From: Paracoccus saliphilus
GTDB taxonomy: Bacteria; Pseudomonadota; Alphaproteobacteria; Rhodobacterales; Rhodobacteraceae
Direction of reading: 5' to 3'
NCBI RefSeq assembly: GCF_028553805.1
Contig: NZ_CP067140.1
Coordinates: forward strand, 3,286,001 to 3,350,000
Length of the DNA stretch: 64,000 nt
The translations under genes were made by a program, and so were the position numbers. Below, one piece after another: positions 52,166 to 60,441 of this stretch. The notes below the pieces were generated by a model. The model had not been told where the DNA came from. It was given only the letters and a program-made list of their open reading frames with translations, and did not search any database. Every line of letters starts with the position of its first letter. Position 1 is the first letter of the stretch.

Positions 52166-53365
52166 TCAAAGCTCCGTTTTGCGGATAGTCAGGTCACTGC
52201 GCTCGAACACGGCGGGCAGCAGATCGGTGCCGAGGCCCGGTCCTTCCATCGGCAGGGCATGGCCGTCGCGGATCACCGGCATTTCGGTGACGAGTTCGCG
52301 GTACCAGCCGTCGTAGAAGGCCCGGACGCTTTCCTGGATCAGCGTATTGGGCTGGCTGAAAGAGGCATGGATGGCAGCCACGAAACCGACCGGGCCGGTG
52401 CAGTCATGCGGCGCGAAGGGACGGTGATAGGTGTCGGCCAGAGAGGCGATCTTGCGCCCTTCGGTCAGTCCACCGGTCCAGCACAGATCGGTCATGGCAA
52501 CATGGATAGCGCCGCGGTCCAGCATGTCCTTGTAGGGAAAACGAGAGCCCAGGGTTTCGCTCGCACAGACCCAGACATCGGTCGAATCCGCATATTCCGC
52601 TAGCGCCTGCGGAGAGTTCATGCGGATCGGGTCCTCGAACCAGAAGGGGGTATAGGGCTCCAGCGCGCGGGCGATCTGCTTGGCGGCGGGCAGGTTCCAC
52701 AGCGAATGAAACTCCACCATGATATCCATCTTGTCGCCGACGCGCTTGCGGATCTTCTCGAACGGTTCCAGTGCGGTCCGCATCTGCTCGGCGGTGATAT
52801 ACATGCCGCGATTTTCTTGCGCGGGCGGATCGAAGGGCCAGATTTTCATCGCCGTGATGCCGCTTTCCAACAGGTTCTCGGCCAGCGCACCAGCATCGGT
52901 CATGAAAGCGCTCAGGTCCTCATAGGGCCCCTCGGCATCGCCGATATTCCAAGTGTCGACCGGGCGGATATTGTTGCTGCGCACATAGCCGTAACCCGCG
53001 CAGGTATTGTAGATCCGCAGCCGGTCGCAATTCAGCCCGCCCAGAAGGTTATGGACCGGTTGCCCGCATATCTTGCCGAACAGATCCCATAGCCCGATAT
53101 CGATGGCAGAGGCCGCGCGATATTCCACCCCGGTCGAGCTTTGCGCCATTGGCAGATCGGTCATCGCCCGGTTCAGCGCCTCAATCCGCGTCGGATCGCG
53201 CCCCAGCAACCGCACGGCCAGCGTGTTGTGGATATGTGCCTCGACGGCCTCTGCGCCATAAAAGGTTTCGCCCAGCCCGATGCTGCCCTCGTCGCTATGC
53301 AGCCGCACCCACAAGACATTCGAGAACTCTTCGGTCCGCAGTGTTTCTATCGCGGTGATCTTCAT
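52166..53365 (-). CDS. enolase-superfamily sugar-acid dehydratase (mandelate racemase subgroup)
   Basis: A 399-residue enolase-superfamily protein with capping domain MKITAIETLRTEEFSNVLWVRL and a barrel. Second-strand lysine is in TAMKIWPFD near residue 188; metal ligands are E in MVEFHSLW near 237, E in WFEDPIRM near 264 and E in CASETLGSR near 290. The Asp-His dyad is VAMTDLCWTGG near 314 and FAPHDCTGPVG near 344, the acid/base pair of the mandelate racemase subgroup. AAGGAG five bases upstream fixes the ATG at 53365. Substrate is probably a hexonate or similar sugar acid delivered by the TRAP system; epimerase activity is also possible. Confidence 0.78.
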   Translation of the reverse strand: MKITAIETLRTEEFSNVLWVRLHSDEGSIGLGETFYGAEAVEAHIHNTLAVRLLGRDPTRIEALNRAMTDLPMAQSSTGVEYRAASAIDIGLWDLFGKICGQPVHNLLGGLNCDRLRIYNTCAGYGYVRSNNIRPVDTWNIGDAEGPYEDLSAFMTDAGALAENLLESGITAMKIWPFDPPAQENRGMYITAEQMRTALEPFEKIRKRVGDKMDIMVEFHSLWNLPAAKQIARALEPYTPFWFEDPIRMNSPQALAEYADSTDVWVCASETLGSRFPYKDMLDRGAIHVAMTDLCWTGGLTEGRKIASLADTYHRPFAPHDCTGPVGFVAAIHASFSQPNTLIQESVRAFYDGWYRELVTEMPVIRDGHALPMEGPGLGTDLLPAVFERSDLTIRKTEL

Positions 53366-53418
53366 CCTGTCTCCTTCTCGGGCGTCACACGGCAATGACA
53401 CGAATCGCGTTGACTTTT

Positions 53419-53430
53419 ACGATATGTCGT
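53419..53430. promoter_or_regulatory. near-palindromic operator before the sugar-acid GntR gene
   Basis: ACGATATGTCGT is an inverted repeat with one mismatched position per arm (ACGATA versus ACGACA). It sits 34 bases before the GntR start and 54 bases before the divergent dehydratase start. It is a plausible site for the GntR protein. Confidence 0.4.
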
Positions 53431-53463
53431 GAAATATCAGAAAACATCAATAGGGGAGAGCCA

Positions 53464-54258
53464 ATGACATCGCAAGCCGAAACATCGGACAAGCCGGACG
53501 AGGTTGCGAAATCCGCAACCGAGCGCGCCGATGCGGCTGTGATGCCCCCGACGGGCGATCTGACCAGCGCCGCCTATGAACGGATCGAGGAACTGTTCAT
53601 CTCGATGAAACTCGCTCCCGGCGCGACGCTGCGCACGCAGGACCTGCAAAGCCTGACCGGGTTGGGGCGCACCCCGGTGCATCAGGCAGTGCGCCGCCTT
53701 GCCGCAGAAACCCTGCTGGATGTGCAACCGCGCAACGGGTTGCGCGTTGCGCCCATCGATCTGGAACGTGAACGACGGCTCACCGATCTGCGCCGCGACA
53801 TGGACCGTTTCGTGTTCACGACCGCCATCGCCGGAATGGAGGGGAACGAACGCGCCCGATTGTCCCACATCATGCGGCGGCTGGAAGCCGAGCGCCCGAC
53901 GATCACGCTTGACCAGTTCAACGTGCTCGACAAGGCGTTCGACATGCTGATGATCCAGGCATCGCGCGAGCGCTTCCTTGAACGCAGTCTTCGTCCGTTG
54001 AAGGCGTTGGGACGGCGCGCCGGTTACCTGGATATCAGTCATGTCAGCGGCCAGCAGGGGCTCGATGAAACGGTCGGCCACCATCTTGCCATCATGCAAG
54101 CGGTATTGGAGGGCGATGTGACTCGCGCCCGGGCCAAGTCGGATGAACTGGTGGAGTTTGGCCTTGTCATGCTGGCACGGCTTGAAAGGAATATCGATCC
54201 GGCTCTGCTGGATATCAGCTTCGGCCTCGAGGGAGGTGAAGGAGGACGGGCGGTGTAA
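53464..54258 (+). CDS. GntR-family regulator (FCD) of the sugar-acid module
   Basis: A 264-residue GntR protein with a 35-residue variable leader (MTSQAETSDKPDEVAKSATERAD). The winged helix is SAAYERIEELFISMKLAPGATLRTQDLQ, then TGLGRTPVHQAVRRLAAE at about residues 38-85. An FCD-type effector domain follows. GGGGAG five bases upstream supports the ATG at 53464. It is divergent from the dehydratase-SDR operon and 85 bases upstream of the TRAP genes, so it likely controls both. Effector is probably the imported acid (inference). Confidence 0.78.
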   Translation: MTSQAETSDKPDEVAKSATERADAAVMPPTGDLTSAAYERIEELFISMKLAPGATLRTQDLQSLTGLGRTPVHQAVRRLAAETLLDVQPRNGLRVAPIDLERERRLTDLRRDMDRFVFTTAIAGMEGNERARLSHIMRRLEAERPTITLDQFNVLDKAFDMLMIQASRERFLERSLRPLKALGRRAGYLDISHVSGQQGLDETVGHHLAIMQAVLEGDVTRARAKSDELVEFGLVMLARLERNIDPALLDISFGLEGGEGGRAV

Positions 54259-54343
54259 GCCCGAATCGGCATGCAGTCGTCGATGATCGGCGCGGCATGC
54301 CTTGAACCAATCGGAAAATCTGACTGCTTTAGGGAGGACCAAG

Positions 54344-55354
54344 ATGAAACTGATCCATGCGGCCGCGACGGCCATTATCCTGATGTCCGGCGCTGCCGGT
54401 GCGCAGGAACACAGCTTCAAATTCCAATCATCCGACCCCGCCGGGAACCCGAATTTCGAGTTCCAGCAAGGCTGGGCCGATCTGGTCGCCGAAAAATCGG
54501 AGGGCGCGATCGAAATCGAGATCCTGCCGGTCGGTTCGGTTGTCGAATATAACGAAACGCTGGACGCGGTCGCCGCCGGCATCCTGGACGGTCAGATTTG
54601 CGACAGCTCTTACTGGGCGGGCAAGGATCCGGCATTCGGCCTGATCTCGAACCCGGTCGGGGCCTGGTCCGATCCCGAGCAAATGATCGATTTCGTCGAA
54701 AACGGCGGCGGCAAGGAACTGATGCAGGAATTGCTGGGCAGCTATGGCCTGCAGTTCATTGGCGTATCCACCCCGGGGCTTGAAGCCTTCGTGTCGCGGG
54801 TGCCGCTGGAAGGAGTGGACGATCTGAACGGTGTCAAGATGCGCGCACCCGAGGGACCGGTCGCCAATGTCTTCTCCGCAGCGGGCGCCTCGCCCGTCAA
54901 CCTGCCCTCGTCCGAAGTCTATACCTCGCTCGACAAGGGCGTGGTCGATGCCGCCGATTACTCGGTGTTCTCGGTCAATCACCAGCAGGGCCTGAACGAA
55001 ATCGCCCCGCATCCGGTCTATCCGGGCTTTCATTCGCTCCCGCTGGTGGAAGTGTCGATGAACAAGACGAAATGGGACGCCCTGCCCGATGACATGAAGA
55101 CCCTGCTGGAGGAAACCGTGAAGGAATTCCAGCAGACCCAGATCAACGGCAACCGAGAGGCCGACGAGGCGGCGCTGGCCGAGGCCGAGGTCGATCCGAA
55201 CATCACCGTCCATAACTGGTCCGAGGAAGAGCGTGCCAAGTTCCGCAAACTGGGCGTGGCAGAGTGGGAAAGAATCGCCAGCCAGTCGCCCATGGCGCAG
55301 AAGGTCTTCGACACGCTGACCGCCCATCTGCAAGAAAAAGGCATGCTGGAATAA
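54344..55354 (+). CDS. TRAP transporter solute-binding protein (DctP family)
   Basis: A 336-residue periplasmic protein. Signal peptide ends near residue 20 (MSGAAGA-QEHS). The mature protein starts with the DctP pattern HSFKFQSSDPAGNPNFEFQQGWADLVAEKS; the carboxylate-clamp region KMRAPEGPVANVFSAAGASPVNLPSSEVYTSLDKGVVDAAD is near residues 165-205, with the conserved Arg in MRAPEGP. AGGGAGGACCAAG precedes the ATG. Its ligand is presumably a sugar acid matching the dehydratase. A perfect ten-bp stem-loop follows. Confidence 0.88.
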   Translation: MKLIHAAATAIILMSGAAGAQEHSFKFQSSDPAGNPNFEFQQGWADLVAEKSEGAIEIEILPVGSVVEYNETLDAVAAGILDGQICDSSYWAGKDPAFGLISNPVGAWSDPEQMIDFVENGGGKELMQELLGSYGLQFIGVSTPGLEAFVSRVPLEGVDDLNGVKMRAPEGPVANVFSAAGASPVNLPSSEVYTSLDKGVVDAADYSVFSVNHQQGLNEIAPHPVYPGFHSLPLVEVSMNKTKWDALPDDMKTLLEETVKEFQQTQINGNREADEAALAEAEVDPNITVHNWSEEERAKFRKLGVAEWERIASQSPMAQKVFDTLTAHLQEKGMLE

Positions 55355-55361
55355 AGCTGCC

Positions 55362-55391
55362 ATGGCTGCCCTGCATAGACGGGGCAGCCAT
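55362..55391 (+). terminator. intercistronic hairpin after the TRAP binding protein
   Basis: ATGGCTGCCC (55362-55371) and GGGCAGCCAT (55382-55391) make a perfect ten-bp stem with a ten-base loop, followed by TTTCC. It lies in the 57-base gap before the small permease gene and may limit read-through or protect the upstream mRNA. Confidence 0.6.
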
Positions 55392-55411
55392 ATTTCCAGG
55401 GAGATCACCAC

Positions 55412-55984
55412 ATGACCAAGGATCAACGCGAAGGCGAGATCGACCTCGTCGCCATCACCGAGGGCGCTGCCCGTATTGCTCCGGAAGCCGGGCTGATGGG
55501 CCGGATGGTTGACCGCGTCGCCTATATTTTCGCTGCCGGGATCGTCATCGCCGCGGCTGTTCTGCTGATGGAAGTCTTCCTGCGCTACCTCCTGAATCGC
55601 CCCACTATCTGGGCGCATGAAACCACGGTGTTCCTGTGCGGGCTGGCGTTCACCTTTGGTGGGCTCTACTGTACCAGCCGCAACAGCCATATCCGGGTCG
55701 TGCTGATCTATGATTGGCTGCCCAATGGCGTGCGCAGGGTGTTCAACGTGATCATATCGATCATCAGCGCCATCGCCTCGGCCTTCTTCGCCTATGCGGC
55801 CTGGCACATGGTAACACGGGCTGTCTGGGCACCTTCCGGCGAGATCCGGCTGGAGACCACCGGCAGCGCATGGAGCCCGCCCACGCCCGCGCTGATCAAG
55901 ATTTTCGTCTTCGTCATCATGATCCTGCTGGTCGTGCAGTTCCTGATACTTGCCGTAAACTATGCCCGCCGGGCAAAAGGATAA
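55412..55984 (+). CDS. TRAP transporter small permease (DctQ family)
   Basis: A 190-residue membrane protein with four helices, the usual DctQ size. A longer than usual soluble N-terminus (MTKDQREGEIDLVAITEGAARI) is followed by the first helix at about residues 37-60 (VAYIFAAGIVIAAAVLLMEVFLRYLLNRP) and the family motif WAHETTVFLCGLAFTFGG near 68-85. It couples the binding protein to the large permease in sodium-driven import. CCAGGGAGATC provides the ribosome-binding site. Confidence 0.85.
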   Translation: MTKDQREGEIDLVAITEGAARIAPEAGLMGRMVDRVAYIFAAGIVIAAAVLLMEVFLRYLLNRPTIWAHETTVFLCGLAFTFGGLYCTSRNSHIRVVLIYDWLPNGVRRVFNVIISIISAIASAFFAYAAWHMVTRAVWAPSGEIRLETTGSAWSPPTPALIKIFVFVIMILLVVQFLILAVNYARRAKG

Positions 55985-55989
55985 CGCCG

Positions 55990-57309
55990 ATGATGGAACT
56001 TGGCTTCAATCTGCAGGCACTCGGTATCGAATGGGGCACAGCGCTGATGTTCGGGATGCTGATCGCGCTGTTGCTGACCGGCATGCCCCTGGCCTTCGTA
56101 ACACTGCTGGTCGCGCTGATCTTCGCGCTTGGCTGGTTCGGGCCGATGTCGATCCCGCTGATCACCAGCCGCGTCTATTCTTTCGTGATGAATTTCGTCT
56201 TCGTCTCGGTGCCGATGTTCGTGCTGATGGCTGCGATCCTCGACCGATCCGGCATCGCCCGCGACCTCTTCGACGCAATGAAGCTGTTCGCCGGGCGGGT
56301 GCGCGGTAGCGTGGCGATCCAGACGGTGTTCGTCTCGGTCATCCTCGCCGCGATGTCCGGCATCATCGGCGGAGAGATCGTGCTGCTCGGCCTGCTGGCG
56401 CTGCCGCAGATGCTGAGGCTCGGCTATGATCGCAGCCTCGCCATCGGGGTGGTCTGCGCGGGTGGCTCTCTCGGCACGATGATCCCGCCATCCATCGTGC
56501 TGATCATCTATGGCCTGACCGCCAATGTCTCAATCGGAGATTTGTTTACGGCCTCTTTCCTGCCCGGCTTCATGCTGGCGATGTTCTATTGCGCCTATAT
56601 CCTCGCCCGTGCCTACCTGACGCCCGGAGCGGTGCCCGACATCGATCCCACCCCGGTCCCGCGCGAAGAAAAGCTGCGACTGCTGAAAGGGCTGGCGCTG
56701 CCGATCCTGGTCGTCTTCATGGTTCTGGGCTCGATCTATGGCGGCATCGCCTCGGTGACCGAGGCGTCGGCCATCGGCGTCGGCGGGGTGCTTTTGTCCA
56801 CCGTCCTGCGGGGCGAGTTCTCTTACAAGCTGCTACGCGATGCCGCGATGCAGACACTGGCGACGGTCGGGATGATCGTCTGGATCGGCATCGGTGCAAC
56901 GGCGATTGTCGGGGTCTACAACCTGATGGGCGGGGTCGATTTCGTCTCGGGCATGATAACCGGCATATCGGACAACCCGACGGTGATCGTACTGGTCATG
57001 ATGGCGATCCTGTTCGTTCTCGGCGCCTTCCTGGATTGGGTCGGCATCGCGCTCTTGACCATGCCGATTTTCGTGCCGATCATCACCGAACTCGGCATGG
57101 ACCCGGTCTGGTTCGGGGTGCTGTTCTGCATGAACATGCAGGTCAGCTTCCTGTCGCCGCCTTTCGGCCCCGCCGCCTTCTACCTGAAATCGGTGGCGCC
57201 GCCTGACATCTCGCTTGGCCTGATATTCCGCTCTTTGCTGCCATTCATCGCGCTGCAGATACTGGCGGTGGGATTGCTGATCGCCTTCCCCGGCATTACA
57301 GGCCGCTAA
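55990..57309 (+). CDS. TRAP transporter large permease (DctM family)
   Basis: A 439-residue permease with about 12 helices. It begins MMELGFNLQALGIEWGTALMFGMLIALLLTGMPLAFVT. Family segments include MSGIIGGEIVLLGLLALPQML near residue 120, GGSLGTMIPPSIVLIIYGLTANVSIGDLFTASFLPGFML near 158-196, and NMQVSFLSPPFGPAAFYLKS near 380. The start may equally be the ATG at 55993. It follows the DctQ gene by five bases. It carries the substrate across the inner membrane. Confidence 0.88.
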   Translation: MMELGFNLQALGIEWGTALMFGMLIALLLTGMPLAFVTLLVALIFALGWFGPMSIPLITSRVYSFVMNFVFVSVPMFVLMAAILDRSGIARDLFDAMKLFAGRVRGSVAIQTVFVSVILAAMSGIIGGEIVLLGLLALPQMLRLGYDRSLAIGVVCAGGSLGTMIPPSIVLIIYGLTANVSIGDLFTASFLPGFMLAMFYCAYILARAYLTPGAVPDIDPTPVPREEKLRLLKGLALPILVVFMVLGSIYGGIASVTEASAIGVGGVLLSTVLRGEFSYKLLRDAAMQTLATVGMIVWIGIGATAIVGVYNLMGGVDFVSGMITGISDNPTVIVLVMMAILFVLGAFLDWVGIALLTMPIFVPIITELGMDPVWFGVLFCMNMQVSFLSPPFGPAAFYLKSVAPPDISLGLIFRSLLPFIALQILAVGLLIAFPGITGR

Positions 57310-57366
57310 CCCCATGCCCGCCGCCATTCTCGCGGCGGGCGATCTTGATCTGGAGCAGGAATTCCC

Positions 57367-57882
57367 ATGCAGAGCCCCACATCCCCATCTCGGCTATGTG
57401 TTCTGGTCATGGGCCCGAGCGGCGTGGGAAAATCCACCTTCGCCCAAGCCCTTGCCGAGGCTATGGGGGCAAGCTTCATCGAAGGCGACGACTATCACAC
57501 CTCGGAAAATCGCGCCGCGATGAGCGCGGGCCGCCCGCTGACCGACGAGATGCGCCAGCCATGGCTGATCGCGCTTGCCGATACCGTGCGACATTCCCGC
57601 GGCAAGCGGGACACGGTATTCACCTGTTCGGCACTCAAGCGGCGTTATCGCGATTTGCTGCGCGAGGGAATCGGCGAGATGCGACTACTTTGCCTGTCCG
57701 CTCCGCGGGCCCTGATCCGTCAGCGCATGATCGCACGCAAGCATTTCATGCCCGCCGAATTGTTGGATTCACAGATCGAAGCACTGGAAGCCCCGACCCC
57801 CGACGAATACGCGATCATGCTGGAGATGTCGGAAGGGCTGGACGCAAATGTCGCCCGCGCCTTGAAGTTGATCGGACGCTAG
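57367..57882 (+). CDS. gntK: gluconokinase
   Basis: A 171-residue kinase of the GntK family that phosphorylates gluconate to 6-phosphogluconate. Walker A is VMGPSGVGKSTFAQALAEAMG near residue 13-33, followed by FIEGDDYHTSENRAAMSAGRPLTDEMRQPWL, the gluconate-binding segment near 38-68, and VFTCSALKRRYRDLLREG near 88. Length is normal. It lies 57 bases after the TRAP genes and is probably the last gene of that operon, linking gluconate made by the SDR to the pentose phosphate or Entner-Doudoroff pathway. Confidence 0.9.
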   Translation: MQSPTSPSRLCVLVMGPSGVGKSTFAQALAEAMGASFIEGDDYHTSENRAAMSAGRPLTDEMRQPWLIALADTVRHSRGKRDTVFTCSALKRRYRDLLREGIGEMRLLCLSAPRALIRQRMIARKHFMPAELLDSQIEALEAPTPDEYAIMLEMSEGLDANVARALKLIGR

Positions 57883-58033
57883 GGCTTTGCCTCCCGCGAC
57901 AGCAGACAGGCAAAAATTTCGTCAATCGGCCCCGAGCCAAATCCATCGCCGGACGATAGGCAAATCCGCGCGCGGCAACCAACCGCTTCGCCGCGCTGTA
58001 GGCCACCGCCGCATCATCCGAGCGGCACGCGCT
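57879..58033 (-). pseudogene. frameshifted integrase-like remnant next to tRNA-Gly
   Basis: The 311-base gap between gntK and the tRNA holds a coding-like stretch on the minus strand: SDDAAVAYSAAKRLVAARG, then FAYRPAMDLA, which after a one-base shift continues SGPIDEIFACLLSREAKP and a stop. RGFAYRPAxDLAxGPxDEI resembles a segment I recall from Rhodobacterales tyrosine integrases. The frameshift, missing ends and short length mark it as decayed. The match is from memory, so the family call is tentative. Nothing else is recognised in this gap. Confidence 0.4.
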
Positions 58034-58193
58034 TTACATAATACCACTAGCCGCGACACTGCATCAGCCCCATAGCACCAGCCCTCAATCGAAGGCTGAT
58101 GCGCTTTCAGTGCACGGCAAGCGTGGAGTCTGTATTCTTTTCAGCAAACTGCAGCATATACAGAGAGGAACGCAGCAAATATTTGATGGATTA

Positions 58194-58267
58194 TGGAGCG
58201 GGTGAAGGGAATCGAACCCTCGTCGTAAGCTTGGGAAGCTTCTGCTCTACCATTGAGCTACACCCGC
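58194..58267 (-). tRNA. tRNA-Gly(CCC)
   Basis: A 74-base gene with a seven-pair acceptor stem (GCGGGTG with CACCCGC), D-arm GCTC-AATGGTA-GAGC, anticodon loop TTCCCAA (anticodon CCC), variable loop CGAC, T-arm GAGGG-TTCGATT-CCCTT and encoded TCCA end. One G-A mismatch is at the outer pair of the anticodon stem. The sequence resembles E. coli glyU. Its 3' end faces the catabolic region. Confidence 0.93.
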
Positions 58268-58315
58268 ATATGCGTTCCGCTTAGCCGCAGCCCACCGTGG
58301 CGTCAAGACTCCGCG

Positions 58316-58738
58316 TCACACAAGCCCCATCTCGGCCAATGCCGCGGCGACGGCAGGGGGCAGCGCCTCTTCCGAGCGGCGACCGGCTGGAAGATCGGCG
58401 GGGGCATCCTCGGCCTTCAGGTAGCGCCAGCCCTGAAAGGGGCGGCGTGGCACGGCGCTCACGCGGACCAGTTCACGATCCAGGATCAACGCGCAGCGAC
58501 GGATGCCATCTTCGCCAATCCGCTCTTCCATGCGCAACAATCGTTGGCGGGCCAGCATGACGCCCTTGAAAACCCAGTAAAGAGAGCCGCCATCCAGAAG
58601 CTCCTTTTCTCGCGTGGGCCACATACGGGTGACATGGACCGCAGGATCGTCGCCATAGCGCAACTGCTGCCAGCGGGTCAGCTCCTCCGGCCCCTCGGAG
58701 CCGACACAGAGTTTCATGAGATGAACTGTCGCGGTCAT
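58316..58738 (-). CDS. DUF1489 family protein
   Basis: A 140-residue alphaproteobacterial protein of unknown function. MKLCVGSEGPEELTRWQQLR near the start, VHVTRMWPTREKELLDGGSLYWVFKGVMLARQRLL at about residues 35-70, and PRRPFQGWRYLKAEDAPADLP near 100-120 match the DUF1489 pattern. The ATG at 58738 (MTATVHLMKLCVG) is used; the ATG at 58717 is possible. No membrane segment or signal peptide is present. It lies between tRNA-Gly and trigger factor, in housekeeping context. Confidence 0.8.
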   Translation of the reverse strand: MTATVHLMKLCVGSEGPEELTRWQQLRYGDDPAVHVTRMWPTREKELLDGGSLYWVFKGVMLARQRLLRMEERIGEDGIRRCALILDRELVRVSAVPRRPFQGWRYLKAEDAPADLPAGRRSEEALPPAVAAALAEMGLV

Positions 58739-58811
58739 GTGGTTAAGGATAGTTGCCACGGAGCCGGGCGGCAAGAAGCGGACCACCGGAACCGCCCGTC
58801 CCGTCCATGAA

Positions 58812-58841
58812 AAAAGCCGCGACCCGAAAAGTCGCGGCTTT
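58812..58841 (-). terminator. Rho-independent terminator of tig
   Basis: On the minus strand, AAAGCCGCGAC-TTTTCGG-GTCGCGGCTTT forms an 11-bp stem (58813-58823 with 58831-58841) and is followed by a T-run (TTTTTT). It lies 25 bases after the tig stop codon. This is the clearest intrinsic terminator in the window. Confidence 0.85.
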
Positions 58842-58865
58842 CGTCATCGGGTCGTGGGTGACCGA

Positions 58866-60200
58866 TTACAGTTCGTCCAGCGCCTCGACGGCTTTTTCCA
58901 GCTCTTCCTTGGTGACCTTTTTCTCGGTCACCTCGGCATTTTCCGCGATATGATCGACGACCTTGTCTTCAAAGATCGGCGCGCGGAGCTGCTGCTGAGC
59001 TGCTTGGTTTTGTTGAATAAATTCAAAGAAGGCGCGTTCCTGACCAGGATATTGACGCGCCGCCTGCATCACGGCCTGGGTCATTTCCTGATCGCTCACC
59101 GTCACCTCGGCCTTCTGGCCGATCTCGGCCAGAAGCAGGCCAAGGCGCACCCGGCGCTCGGCCAGTTTCTTGTGCTCGTCGGTGGCTTCGATCTCGCCGT
59201 GATCGTGACCCTCTACTTCGGGGTTCTCCTCATGCCACAACTGGTGCGCGATCTGGTTCGCCTCGGCCTCGACCAGCGATTCGGGCAGTTCGAATTTCAC
59301 CTGCTCGTCCAACTGGTCCAGAAGCCCACGCTTCATGATCGCACGCGCGGCACCGGCATATTCCTGTTCGAGCCGCTCGGCGATCTGCTTTTTCAGCGCT
59401 TCAAGATCGTCCGAACCGAATTTCTTCGCCAGTTCATCATCGACTTCAGCGGGTTTCGGGGCTTTCACGGCCTTGATCTTGCATTCGAAGGTCGCGTCCT
59501 TGCCGGCCAGATGCTCGGCGCCATATTCCTCGGGGAATTTCACCTCGACCTTGACGTCCTCATCGACCTTGACCCCGACGAGCTGCTCTTCAAAGCCGGG
59601 AATGAAGCTGTTGGAACCCAGGACTAGCGGATAATCCTCGGCCGATCCGCCTTCGAATGCCTCGCCATCGACGAAGCCCTTGAAGTCGATGACCACCTGG
59701 TCACCATCCTTGGCCTTGCTACCCTTGCGGCGATCGTCGAAATTTTGCGACGATTTCGCCAGGTTCTCCAGCGCCTCATCGATGGCGGCATCTTCGGCGG
59801 GAACCGACAGGCGTTCGAGCGACAGCTTGCTCAGATCGACCTCGGGAATTTCGGGCAAAGCCTCGTAGGACACGTTGACGACAACGTCATCGCCTTCTTT
59901 CCAGCCTTCGCCATTTTCCATCTCGACCTTGGGCTGGGCGGCAGGACGATCGCCCGATTCTTCCAGATGATCGCGCAGCGCGCCATCGATCGCTTCTTGC
60001 ATCGCATCGCCCATGATACGCTGACCGAACTGCTTTTTCAGCATCGCCAGCGGCACCTTGCCCTTGCGGAAGCCCTTCATCTCGATCTCGGGCTGCGCCT
60101 CTTTCAGTTTGGTATCTACCGTGGCAGCCAGTTCTGCCGCGGGCAGCGTCAACTGATAGCCGCGCTTCAGACCTTCGTTCTGGGTTTCCTTGACCTGCAT
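58866..60200 (-). CDS. tig: trigger factor (ribosome-associated chaperone)
   Basis: A 444-residue protein: an N-terminal ribosome-binding domain with [17 protein letters not shown] near residue 45, a PPIase FKBP-like domain from about 155 ([44 protein letters not shown]) and a long alpha-helical C-terminal domain. It folds nascent chains. GAGGA six bases upstream favours the ATG at 60200 ([16 protein letters not shown]); the ATG at 60203 is possible. Length is normal for the family. The 240 bases upstream to the TSUP gene hold only promoter-like DNA with nothing I can assign. Confidence 0.93.
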   Translation of the reverse strand: MQVKETQNEGLKRGYQLTLPAAELAATVDTKLKEAQPEIEMKGFRKGKVPLAMLKKQFGQRIMGDAMQEAIDGALRDHLEESGDRPAAQPKVEMENGEGWKEGDDVVVNVSYEALPEIPEVDLSKLSLERLSVPAEDAAIDEALENLAKSSQNFDDRRKGSKAKDGDQVVIDFKGFVDGEAFEGGSAEDYPLVLGSNSFIPGFEEQLVGVKVDEDVKVEVKFPEEYGAEHLAGKDATFECKIKAVKAPKPAEVDDELAKKFGSDDLEALKKQIAERLEQEYAGAARAIMKRGLLDQLDEQVKFELPESLVEAEANQIAHQLWHEENPEVEGHDHGEIEATDEHKKLAERRVRLGLLLAEIGQKAEVTVSDQEMTQAVMQAARQYPGQERAFFEFIQQNQAAQQQLRAPIFEDKVVDHIAENAEVTEKKVTKEELEKAVEALDEL

Positions 60201-60441
60201 CATCGTCCTCATAGCAAGAAGGGCCACCGGTGAGGCGGCGGCCTGAAAATTTCCGCCCTTCTAGTCGTCGGGGCGAAGCTCTGCAAGCAAATTACGGCCA
60301 GCGGGACAAAGCAATATCGTCCCCGGCCATGGCGTTTCGCCATTGCATCTACGGGCTGTTCCGCGCAAGAGCAATCGGATTGTCATGACAGCACTTCGCG
60401 GAGATCCGAGCCGCGATACCTGCTTCATCATCGATTACAGG

